Program-made: the position numbers and the translations under genes
Notes under the pieces: generated by a model
Told to the model about the DNA's origin: nothing
The model's input: the letters and a program-made list of their open reading frames with translations, nothing else
Database searches by the model: none
In this document: positions 55,487 to 64,000 of the stretch, piece by piece
Position numbering within the stretch: position 1 is the stretch's first letter
Layout: the number at the start of each line of letters is the position of its first letter
Source: Neoceratodus forsteri
Lineage: Eukaryota; Chordata; Ceratodontiformes; Ceratodontidae
Assembly (NCBI GenBank): GCA_016271365.2
Contig: JADMNL010000028.1
Span: 101,159,001-101,223,000, forward strand
Reading direction: 5' to 3'
Length of the DNA: 64,000 nt

Positions 55487-56690
55487 TTCGACTGGACGGC
55501 TAGGTGGCCAGGAAGAAGATGCAGATGAAACGCTTTGAGAGAATAAGCACCGCCCGAAGCTCGAGCACATTGATGTGAAGTGTTTGTTCGAGCTTGGACC
55601 AAGAGCCCTGGGTCAGATGAGGACCGATATGGGCTCCCCAACCTTTGCCCAAAGCGTCTATGGTCAGAGTCTGGGAGGGGGGAGGAAGGAAGAATGGAAC
55701 TCCCCGGAGAAGGTTCTCTCGAACCATCCACCACTGCAAGTCTCGAACCATGGGAGAGGATATTAGGACCAACTGGTCCAAGTCGTCCACCAACTGATCT
55801 CACTGGGAGTGAAGCTTCCACTGAGACACCCTCATGTGGAGCCGAGCGCGAGGGACTGTCGGGATAGCAGCCGTCATAAGCCTGAGGAGGCGAAGAACTG
55901 ACCTTGCACTGACTCGCCTGCGGCTGGACAACAGGCTTATCGGAGTCTGGAAAGTGGCCGCCCTGTCCGGTGGCAAGAAGGCCCTGCCCAGGGTAGTGTC
56001 CAGTATTGCCCCGATAAACTGGAGCCTCTGGGATGGGATCAAATGAGACTTGGAATGGTTGATGGTAATACCCAGACAGGCAAAAACCTGCTGGGTGAGG
56101 GAGAGGCAGTATAGGAGTTCCTCCCTGGACAAGGCTGCCAGGAGCCAATCGTCCAGGTACGGGAAAACCTGTACCCCCCGGGTACGCAGGTAGGCAGCCA
56201 CCACTGCAAGGCATTTGGTAAATACTCGGGGAGCTGAGGAGAGGCCAAATGGAAGTGCCTTGAACTGGTAGTGGTCCCCCTGGAAAGCAAAGCGGAAATA
56301 TTTGCAGTGAGACGGGCGGAGAGATATGTGCAGGTAAGCATCCTGCATATCCAGAGTGCAAAGACACTGGCCCGAGAGGAGGAGGGGCAGAAGGCTCTGC
56401 AGTGAGAGCATCCTGAACCTCTTGTACTCCACGAATAGATTCGGGGAACTGAGATCCAGAATGGGTCTTAGATCTCCCGTCTTCTTCGGACAAGGAAGAA
56501 GTGGGAATAGTAACCCGTTCTTTGTAGAGGAAGGGGGACAGGTTCTATCGCCTCTTTCAGCAAAAGTGCTGAAATCTCTTCCTGGACCAGAAGATGTTCC
56601 CGAGGGTACGACGACCTTGGGGGAGGGTGATGAGGTGGTTTCTGTAGAAACTCTATTGAGTGTTCTTCTGTGATTAGCTGGAGCACCCAT
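55040..56690 (-). pseudogene. DIRS F2 RT/RNase H/methyltransferase-like
   Basis: The RT frame 55800-56690 has KKTGDLRPILDLSSPNLF, LDMQDAYLHISLRPS, ALPFGLSSAPRVFTK and an intact YLDD at 56148-56159. RNase H follows with LTIDALGKGWGAHIG and LHINVLELRAVLILS near 55560-55700. A compound microsatellite at 55415-55484 then splits it just before VWYINKQGGTRS. The tail ENTLADKLSR and RWGTPQVNLFTSPQNAKL matches the end of RNase H and the DAM-like domain of DIRS. It sits between gag and recombinase. Confidence 0.88.
55415..55484. repeat. compound microsatellite (CCATA)4 + (AC)24
   Basis: Four perfect CCATA units plus CC are followed by 24 AC units. On the coding strand they read as Val-Cys repeats and WYGMVWYG, expanding the RNase H region of F2. 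Confidence 0.93.
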
Positions 56691-56700
56691 GAATCTGATG

Positions 56701-59165
56701 TTATCCTCTCCCAGCCCGGAAAGTGGAGGGGAAAACCTCCCTCCTACCGGTTCCTCCGGGAAGCCCGGAGGCTGTGGGAGAGAGAAGGAGACAGGTGGTG
56801 TTTGGCAGTGCCGCAGCTGAAGCTCCCGCTATTTTTTTGGGCTGGGGGCCCCGACGTTGAGTGGCCCTCTTTCCCTGTGGTCTCGCTTTGGGCAGATTCC
56901 GTCTGCGAAAGGGATGGCGCTGCGATTGATGGGGATGATACATAGAGTCCACAGACTTTAGTGCTGTTCCCTTCTCCTGCAGGTCAGTGATTATGTCCTT
57001 GACATCACCCCTGAACAGCACCGAACTCTGGAAGGGCGCTTCCTGGATGGCGGACTGCACTTCCGGGAACAACCCTGACACTCTGAGCCAAGCATGACGC
57101 CGTAGGCCTACGGTGAAAGTTGAGCTCCTACCAGCAGTGTCCACTGCATCGTAGGTTGCACGAAGGATGTGCCGACTGGCCGAACGTGCACAGCGGACAA
57201 GGTCAGCCATTTCCTGCTTGACCTGAGAGTCCGGAGGGGTGTCCAATTTAGATTCCACCTCACTGAGAATCGCCTTCTGGTAATCCCCCATGTGACAGAC
57301 ATAGTTCAGGGCCCTAATACCCAGAGTGGAAGAAGCAAAAATCTTCTTGCCATACTGGTCCACAAGGCGGGATTCCTTGTTAGGTGGAGACGAGCTAAGG
57401 TGTTGGGGGTGAGCTGACCGGCCATGAGTGGTGCTAATCATAATCGAGTCAGCTTGAAGGTGGGAGTCTAAATAGTCAACACCCTCGGGAGCCTGGTATA
57501 GCCTGTTCGACTTCCTGGGAAGTGGGGTTAAGGCCGATGGCTGTTTCCACATAGTGGTAATAAGGTCGGCATGAGGCTTGATCCAGGGTGGCACCAAAGT
57601 GGGAGCTGTCACGGGCAGATCCAGATGCTCAGCAAGTTTTTTATGCTGGGGGTCTGGCTCCAAGGATTGCCACTTATGTACTTCCTGGACCTTTCGTAGC
57701 AACTCTGTGAAGGAAGGATCCTCCGGAGGAGTCCTTGGCCAGGGCTTGCACGGAGAGCGTGGCTCGTCGTCTTGCTCAGAACAACCTTCGGAAGCGTCTG
57801 AGGTGTTCGAAAAAGAAGAAGATGAGGAAGTAGACTCCCCTTCGAGATGAGGGGGAGGAACCGATCCCTTGGGAAGCCCTTGGGGAAGCATGTCCTGCCC
57901 CTCTGGACCCAGACGGTTTAGCCCTGGTGTCCGGAGGTGGGGAGGGAGTTTGTCGTTGTGGATGTACAGGAACTGGCACCGTCATCGGAAGATGACTCTC
58001 CACCTCCCTGGTGAGCTGAGCCTTGGCCTCAGCCCACCAGGAGGCCAGAGTCTCCTGCAAGTCCACCGGTGGCTGGAGAGGCAGTGGAGGAGGGGGATAC
58101 GGGTATGGATTATACCCATAAGGCGCGTATCTGTAACCAGATGGCGGGAATCCCAGCGTCAGGTAATGAGGCGGATACTGTGGCCCTGGTAAGACGGCTT
58201 CGGATAAGACGGGGTCGGATACCCGGGGGGGGGGAGCTGCTGGAGCAGACGGCCCAGCTGGAGGCCCCACGGGCAGGTCTGCAGCAGAAGGCCTGGAGGG
58301 CCCGTCGTTGGAGCGGCATCTGGGAGCGGGATGTCGCTCTGAGTCGGCAATACCAGCGTCTGACGGGGGTGGAACAGGAACCTCAGCGTCACCCGGGGAT
58401 GGGGGAAGAGAAATCCGCGGGGTCAGGCTGAGGAGACCCAGGGTCCCCGGAGGGCAGTGAAGGCTGCGGAGAGCCAGGGACGATGGACGTGGGAGGGTTC
58501 GGCGTCGGGTCTGCTGCTGTGTGGACGTCGGGCGCCGGAGGAACTGGCATCTGACTTAATGGACCCATCGCTGGATGCACGCCACGATGGAGGGGCCGCC
58601 TGGTTGGGCAGAATAGGGGTCAAGCGCCGCCCCAAAGGGTCGGGCGACTTACAGACTTTCTCCGTGCGGGCATCGGAGGAGCCAACGTCCGGCTTATCAG
58701 AGCCGCTCACACCAGTAGGCCACACAATTACGGCTTTACCGGGAGCAGAGGCCTCCAAAAGCCCGGAGGTGCCCAAAGGACCGAGCGCGAGCCAGATGGG
58801 CGGGCCACCGGCTTTAGAAGCCTCTAAGGCAGCTGGCCACGAGCGTCCTCGGGGGCGTATTTGCAACACGGCGACTCCCCAAGAAGTCGCGTGGATGAGG
58901 AGCCCTTGTCCCGCAAGCTCTCATCTTTTTTCATGATGGCCTTCAGGGAAGTGGACGCCTGGCGGAGCTTTTTCAATTCCTTCTCCATGGAGCTCATTTT
59001 TCTTTTCAAAATATGGGCCTTCAGGGACTGCTGCCGCCTTCTCAGGTGGCCGCGTTGAAGCTGAGGCAGTGCTGGCACTTCTCCACTGGATGGTCGGGGC
59101 CTAGGCAAAAGCGGCACAGGGAATGGCTGTCCTTGTATGGGAATTGGGCGCCGCACGAGTCACTT
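56701..59165 (-). pseudogene. DIRS F2 gag
   Basis: The N-terminus near 59150 has CGAQFPYKDSHS then CRFCLGPDHPVEKCQHC, a zinc finger of form C-x2-C-x4-H-x4-C-x2-C. A Lys/Glu-rich coiled-coil-like helix (MSSMEKELKKLRQ) follows at about 58980. The middle is Pro/Tyr/Gly-rich (YAPYGYNPYPYPPPP, about 58100). The C-terminal 396-residue frame (56701-57891) is intact and includes an acidic Ser-rich stretch, LVDQYGKKIFASSTLGIRAL and GRSSTFTVGLRRHAWLR. Phase changes separate the sections and no start codon is clear at the expected place. Confidence 0.8.
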
Positions 59166-59299
59166 GTTTTTGTGTTCGGAGGGTGTAGGGACGACACAAT
59201 TACCTAATACCTGACTAATGATGGAGAAAAAAAATCGAAAAATACTCAGTAAAACACAGATGATAGAGGCTGATTTAGCAAGGACTTATCACAGGCACT

Positions 59300-59490
59300 G
59301 GCATGAGCTAATGGCGGAAAGAACTGGAAGGTGGGCGTGAGGGACCACCCATTTATACCAACATCATCTGACGTGGGGGCAGTCCCTCACCAGAGACTGC
59401 TAGCTAGAAAGTTTTCTGTGGGGTCCTGATGCCTGCCGGCTTCAGTCCTATATGTAATTACCTACTGCAAGAGCCCTCTCGAAGTAAGAT
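59300..59490 (-). repeat. DIRS F2 right terminal inverted repeat
   Basis: The inverse of the left repeat, ending CTCGAAGTAAGAT. F1 RNase H sequence resumes at once with CTGCTAGTCTCCAGAATG. Confidence 0.87.
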
Positions 59491-60640
59491 CTGCTAGTCT
59501 CCAGAATGTTGATGTGGAGCAGAAGCTCCTGGTCGGACCAAGACCCTTGAGTCTTGTGAACCCCCAGATGGGCTCCCCAGCCCAAGTCCAAGGCATCCGT
59601 GGTAAGGAACTGGGCAGGGATGGGGGAATGAAAAGGCCCCCTAAAAGATTGGAAAGATCTTGCCACCAGTGAAGATCTTTCTGCAGGCTGTTGGAGATCA
59701 TGACCTTCTGGTACATGTCGTCTGTCCTCCGATCCCACTGGACTCAAAAGAGATCACTGGGTGACTCCCATATGTAATCTGGCCAGGGGAAGCGTCAAAA
59801 TGGCCGCTGCCATCAGTCCAAAAAGATGGAGCACAGCATGTGCTGGGATCCACAAAGCCTTGGCCACGAGAGTGGCTTGAGAAACTAAGGTCTCGGCTCC
59901 ATCTCATGGCAGAAAAGCCTTGCTCTGAACTGTGTATAGTACTTCTCCAATGAATTACAGTCGTTGGGATGGTACTAGCTGGGACTTGGGCAGGTTGACC
60001 ATGATACCCAGAAGAACAAACAGGGTCAGAGTGAAAGACAGCAACTCTTTCAGGCTGTTCGGAGAGGGTGCTGCGAGGAGCCAATCGTCCAGGTACAGGA
60101 ACATGTAGATGCCCTGGCGGCGAAGAAAAGCCGTAACCACTGCTAAACACTTGGTGAACACCCGGGGGGCCGACGAAAGGCCAAAGAGGAGTGCTCGGAA
60201 TTGAAAATGGGCCTCCTGAAAAGTAAAACGGAGAAAGCGGCGGTGGGCCGGGAGGATGGGGATATGCAGGTAGGCATCCTGCATGTCCAGGGAGCACAGC
60301 AAATAATTTATTTGGAGCAGGGGAAGAAGCCTCTGAAGGGTCAGCGTGCAAAACCTCTTGTACTCGACAAAGAGGTTGAGCATGCTGAGGTCCAGGATCG
60401 GTCTCAGATTGCCCGTCTTCTTTGGAATTAGGAAGAAATGGGAGTAAAATCCCCTTCCTAATTGGTTTTGAGGGACGGGTTCTATGGCCGCTCTTAACAG
60501 GAGGGCCTGAATCTCCTGAAAGACTATGGGAATCTGATCCTTTGAATAAAGAGACTGTTCCGGAGGATGAGGGGCAGGTATCTCTGTGAACTCTATCGAG
60601 GGACCTCGGATGAGTTGCAACACCCAAGAATCTGCGGTGA
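59491..60640 (-). pseudogene. DIRS F1 RT and truncated RNase H
   Basis: The frame 59955-60623 (222 residues) is a good RT: FFLIPKKTGNLRPILDLSM, SLDMQDAYLHIPILPAH, LLFGLSSAPRVFTK and an intact YLDD at 60084-60095. A second frame, 59448-59747, has LTTDALDLGWGAHLG and LLHINILE, after which the reading runs straight into the repeat of F2. The rest of RNase H and the methyltransferase-like tail are missing. Confidence 0.87.
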
Positions 60641-63033
60641 CGGCCCTCCAGGTGGAGGCCGAACCTCCCTCCTATCAGATCCTCCTTGTCGGTTGGAGGT
60701 AGCGGGAGGAGGGGAAAGGAGTCAGGACACCGAGGGGAGCTTTAGCCCCAGAGGCCGGCTTAGGGAATTTGGCCTGGGGGGGTTTGGGATCCCGAACCAG
60801 GGGCTCATCGCTTTCCCTGATGCTTACCCTGGTTTTTATTCCATCGTCTTTGGCAACAAAAAGGCTGCTTCTTCTGCCCCATCCGGTACATGGAGCGTAC
60901 GTCCCGAAGGGAGTGTTCACTCCCCTGCAGTCCAGTGGTTATATCTTTTGTGTCGCCGCCAAAAAGGACGGAACCCCTTAAAGGGGCATCCAGGAGGGAC
61001 GACTGGACGTCTTGTGCCAAACCTGCAATCTTGAGCCAAGAGAGGCGACCGAGACAGATTCCCGTGGCCTCTGCCCTAGCCAGAGTCCACCAAGTCATAC
61101 GCTGCTCTCAAAGCATGATGACAGGAGGACTTGCTCATTTGGACTTTGTCCAGGAACTTGTTACGGGGTCTCTCATCCTGGACCTTCTGAAGGTCCCTCT
61201 CCAGCTCAGAGAAGGGGGCCTTCTGGACGGCGACCATATGTGAAACAGTTCAAGGACTGGATTGCACAGGAGGAAGAGGAGTAAACTTTCCGGCCAAACT
61301 GATCCAACTGTCTTTAGTCCTTGTCGGGAGGCAAGGAACTCAAATGTTTTGGCTGGGCTGACCAGCTGTGAGCGGCAGTAATGACCACAGAGTCAGCCTT
61401 AGGATGAGCAGAAAGATGTTGGATCCCTTCCGGGGCAATAGTAGGTATGATCGGCCTTTCTGGAAACAGCAGGGATAAAGGCTGGCTGCTGCCAGATAGT
61501 AGTTACCAGATCCTCATGAGGACCCATCCAGGGGGGAATGGGTACGGGATCTGCAGTGGCCACATCTAAGTGTTCTGCCAGTCTCTTACGCTGGGGATCC
61601 ACTTCCTTGGAAGACCAGCCCCCTGCTGCCTGTATAGTATGCAGAAGGTCCCCAAAGGAGGGATCTTCTGGAGATGTTGGGGACTCCTTGGGTGGAACCT
61701 TGACTGGGGACCGAGGGTCCGAAGGGTCGGTGTCAGAGTCGGAAGGCTCAGAACTGATGGGGATGGAAGGATCCACCCCAGAGGGGCCCACTGGAAGAGC
61801 ACCTGCTGCTCATCCAGAGGGGCCGGTGGGGGAGGGGCCCTAGGTAGGGAGATATCACCCATGGATTGCTTTAACTTTGTGATGAGCTGGGTCCTGGCAT
61901 CCTGCCACCACACGGGGATCGTCTCTCGATCTAGCGTTGGAGGTGGAGGAGGAAAAGGCTGGTAGCCAGGGTACTGCCAAGAAGGGTAATGGAAACCTGG
62001 TAACCCCGGGTTATAGCCATAAGGGTTGTACCCAGGGTATCCCGGCGTCCGAGGCACGTGGTCTGGCGTCGGGTTAAGTGGTGCAGATGGCTGGCCGCCC
62101 AGCTGTGAAACATGGGGGTCTGGCCCCGAAAGACCACCTGGAGGTACGACTGGACCTACCGGGGGAGGTGCAGAGGGCCACAAGGTGGCGTGCGATCTGG
62201 GAGGCCCCCGACAGTCCCGAGGGAGGGGGCTCTACAGAAGGTCATTGACCGGTGATGGACTCCTGTCCGGAAGCAGCAAGAGACCAGGCGATGGGGGTAA
62301 TTCTGGAAGGGGCCCAAACGAAAGGTCTAATAAAGATCCTGACTGCAAGGGAAAAAAAAAAAAACAGGATTGGGTGGCGAATCCCTGGGATGAAGGACCC
62401 GGAGGGATGAAGAGTCTCTCAACAGCACACTCAGGCCAGTGTCGGGGGGCCTCACGGGAGCCTGATGGGCGAGAAGGCAGCTCCAGGCGGGCGATGAAAG
62501 ATCTGCTGTCCAACTTATCGGACCTGACTGGCCTAGTGGAAGCAGCAAGGCCGCCGCTAGGCTCATCGGTTGAGGCCACATGTCCGAAGGGGTCGAGGGG
62601 TGACTTATTGGCAGTGCTGGGAGGAGGCATGACAACGACCTCGACAGAGGTTACCCCCACTGCCCGCTCACCTCGGCAGGAGGCGGAGAAGGTGCCCAGC
62701 CCAAAGAGGTGGACAGGGTACCTGAAGGAGCACACTCAGTTTCTGGAGCAGGCCTCCTGCGTGGCAACGGACTCCTGTCCCGGCGCTTCTCCTTGTCCTT
62801 TTTTCTTGGGGCCGGCAAAGATGATCTTTCTCTCAACTCCTAGAGTTCCTTTTCCATCGACGCCAGCCACTGGGTAAGGAGGTGGGCCTCGAGGGTCCGT
62901 TTGCGTCTGGTCCTTTGATTGAAGGCCTGACAGCACACTTGTCAGAGTTGTGCTTCGGGCCTAGGAACAAGAAGCAATGGGAATGGTCGCCCCTGCAAGG
63001 GATTTGAGCTCCGCACTTAGAGCACTTCTTCAT
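60640..63033 (-). pseudogene. DIRS F1 gag
   Basis: It starts with MKKCSKCGAQIPCRGDHSHC at 63033 and continues FLFLGPKHNSDKC, a zinc finger parallel to F2's but with one cysteine changed. The middle is Pro/Tyr/Gly-rich (YNPYGYNPGLPGFHYPSW, about 62000). The C-terminal blocks ETIPVWWQDARTQLITKL and the GSVLFGGDTKDITTGL segment near 60950 match F2's LASWWAEAKAQLTREV and SSVLFRGDVKDIITDL. Several frameshifts are present. Confidence 0.8.
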
Positions 63034-63124
63034 GAGTTGACATACAATTGGTTGAATTGTATGAGGAAAAAAGTACAAGATGGAAGAAAAAACTTCTACT
63101 GACGCGGACGTTAGATCACTGCTC

Positions 63125-63319
63125 TTACTCGTGAGCCGAATGAACTGAGGAGACGGCGGGTGTGCGACCACCCCCTTTAAAGACGGGCTGACGTCGCATC
63201 ACCTGACTATTTTTGGGGTTCGCTGATGATTGCTAGCTACAAGTTAGGCCGCTGAACTGGACTCCAGGGGCTAGTCCTATATGTTAAGAGCTACTGCAGG
63301 AACCCTCTCGAAGTAAGAT
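63125..63319 (-). repeat. DIRS F1 right terminal inverted repeat
   Basis: The inverse of 52909-53135, ending CTCTCGAAGTAAGAT. The terminal repeat of G resumes immediately after it. Confidence 0.84.
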
Positions 63320-63610
63320 CCATAGTTCTAAGACTGGTATATAGTACACATCCACACATAGGCAGTTCCACTGGAAAATGCTGATTTGTTGGAATGTCTT
63401 TCAGCTAAGCTCCTCCCACTACCTGGGAGGTAAATCCCTTGGCTCTGCCCCATGACATCTGATCTTGCACACTGGAGGCAGGTATCTGTGTGCCACTTGT
63501 CACAGGAGGCTTGGTGGGTGGTGTGGATGAACTACATTACACTCCTACAGCTACAGTTACAGGCGAGTAAACCATTTTTTAGGGGCATGGATATAATCAA
63601 CTATCCACAC
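63320..63610 (-). repeat. DIRS G left repeat (remainder) and ICR
   Basis: The repeat continues from CCATAGTTCTAAGACTGG through CTCCTCCCACTACCTGGGAG. The internal complementary region at 63521-63610 contains CAGTTACAGGCGAGTAAACC and GGGGCATGGATATAATCAAC. The layout equals that of D and E. Confidence 0.8.
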
Positions 63611-63669
63611 ACTGGCAGACTTCCGACAGTTCTCAAGGAGAAGGAGGCAAGACGTGCATCCCTATCTGG

Positions 63670-64000
63670 CTAACACTGCAGAACCGAGGTCCCAAATGCA
63701 GCATCCTGACGAGACTCAAGGTCACTGCTGTAATGGGTAATGAAAATGTGTGATGACTTCCAGGCGCAGCAGCCCTGCAGATCTGGATACGGACGTCTCT
63801 GGAAGCAGCAACTGAGGCAGCAGTATGTCTGGTGGAATGAGCCCCAAGCCCTACACGAGCTTCCCCTACCAGCCAACCTATAGCAGAGGTCGATACAGTA
63901 AATCATCCACATGGCAACCGTCTGCTTAGCTACTGGTATTCTAGGTGCAGCTTCAGCATATAAAGAGCTGGTGAGCCTCACCCTGAACTTCAGTTGTGCG
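63670..64000 (-). pseudogene. DIRS G tyrosine recombinase, C-terminal part
   Basis: The frame reads VAKQTVAMWMIYCIDLCYRL, as in the other DIRS recombinases. The HSTRHT box falls in a shifted frame near 63830. HIFITHYSSDLESRQD at about 63710-63750 keeps the nucleophilic tyrosine. The N-terminal half is beyond the window. Confidence 0.75.

Larger units (their letters stand above)
53297..59490 (-). mobile_element. DIRS-type retrotransposon F2, inside F1
   Basis: The most complete DIRS here, about 6.2 kb. Inverted repeats at 53297-53530 and 59300-59490 share CTCTTGCAGTAGGTAATTAC, CATATAGGACTGA and TTTCTAGCTAGCAG-like blocks. The internal complementary region (53613-53730) lies beside the left repeat. 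On the minus strand the order is gag, RT/RNase H/methyltransferase-like, recombinase. Long frames survive (396, 376, 314 and 296 residues), so it is young, but the recombinase has lost two catalytic residues and RNase H carries a microsatellite. Confidence 0.92.
52909..63319 (-). mobile_element. DIRS-type retrotransposon F1 (split by F2)
   Basis: The left repeat (52909-53135) and right repeat (63125-63319) are inverse copies that share TTCCTGCAGTA, AACTTGTAGCTAGCAATCATC and GCGACGTCAGCC. Between them, outside F2, are half an internal complementary region (53271-53299), an RT/RNase H cut short (59491-60627) and gag (60640-63033). The recombinase is missing. F1 and F2 are close subfamilies that differ in their repeat ends. 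Confidence 0.85.
52888..64000 (-). mobile_element. DIRS-type retrotransposon G (split by F1; runs off the window)
   Basis: Its left end AAATAGGTTACTCACCTGTAA lies at 52888-52908 and resumes at 63320 with CCATAGTTCTAAGACTGG and ACACATCCACACATAGGCAG. The combined order equals the left ends of D and E. An internal complementary region (63521-63610) and recombinase coding follow. The rest lies beyond the window. Element F1 sits within its terminal repeat, so G is the oldest of the three nested elements here. Confidence 0.82.

Noticed and set aside
55310..55528. Repeat-rich His/Thr and Val/Cys proteins
   Set aside because: They arise only from translating the AC microsatellite and have no other support.
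1..64000. CRISPR arrays, operons or prokaryotic promoters
   Set aside because: The sequence is eukaryotic, and no regular repeat-spacer pattern occurs; the repeats seen are transposon ends and microsatellites.

Overview
The window is repeat-dominated DNA from a large vertebrate genome, with no prokaryotic features and no host gene that can be called with confidence. The repeats are CR1-type LINEs ending in TTCTATGTTTCTATG-like 3' tails, at least seven DIRS-type tyrosine-recombinase retrotransposons, one Ty3/gypsy element of the Gmr1 type, tRNA-derived SINEs and several foldback elements. This mix suits a repeat-rich amphibian (caecilian or salamander) better than a bird or mammal, but that is inference. 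Almost every coding region carries stops or frameshifts, so coding entries are given as pseudogenes with approximate limits.

Layout. 1-9.04 kb holds four CR1 copies (minus, plus, minus, plus); the first two keep a recognisable reverse transcriptase. 9.6-16.6 kb holds a minus-strand DIRS gag fragment, a plus-strand DIRS gag/RT remnant (A), small inverted repeats and a LINE-like 3' end. 16.71-32.32 kb is one minus-strand DIRS (B) split by two younger DIRS insertions: C (17.87-22.20 kb, gag only), inside B's recombinase gene, and D (26.35-32.08 kb), inside B's 5' leader. 32.3-33.4 kb may hold the last coding exon and 3' UTR of a host gene on the minus strand. 33.44-38.2 kb is a fifth, 5'-truncated DIRS (E). 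38.2-43.1 kb is mostly unassigned, with a MIR-like SINE and two hairpins. 43.11-49.23 kb is a Gmr1-like LTR element whose integrase lies before the reverse transcriptase and whose Gag carries a SCAN-like capsid region. 49.2-52.8 kb has a tRNA-like sequence, a hairpin, a 26-bp perfect palindrome and a foldback of about 1.1 kb with a SINE in one arm. From 52.89 kb to the window end there is a three-level nest: DIRS G is cut by DIRS F1 (52.91-63.32 kb), which is cut by DIRS F2 (53.30-59.49 kb).

The DIRS copies share one plan, seen here by comparing both strands: outer inverted terminal repeats (ITRs) of about 150-220 bp, an internal complementary region (ICR) that joins the reverse complements of the two outer ends, and coding order gag, then RT/RNase H with a methyltransferase-like tail, then tyrosine recombinase. 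DIRS elements are known to replicate through a circle whose junction is templated by the ICR, and to integrate by recombinase without target-site duplications. All end coordinates come from reading by eye and may be off by about 10 bases.
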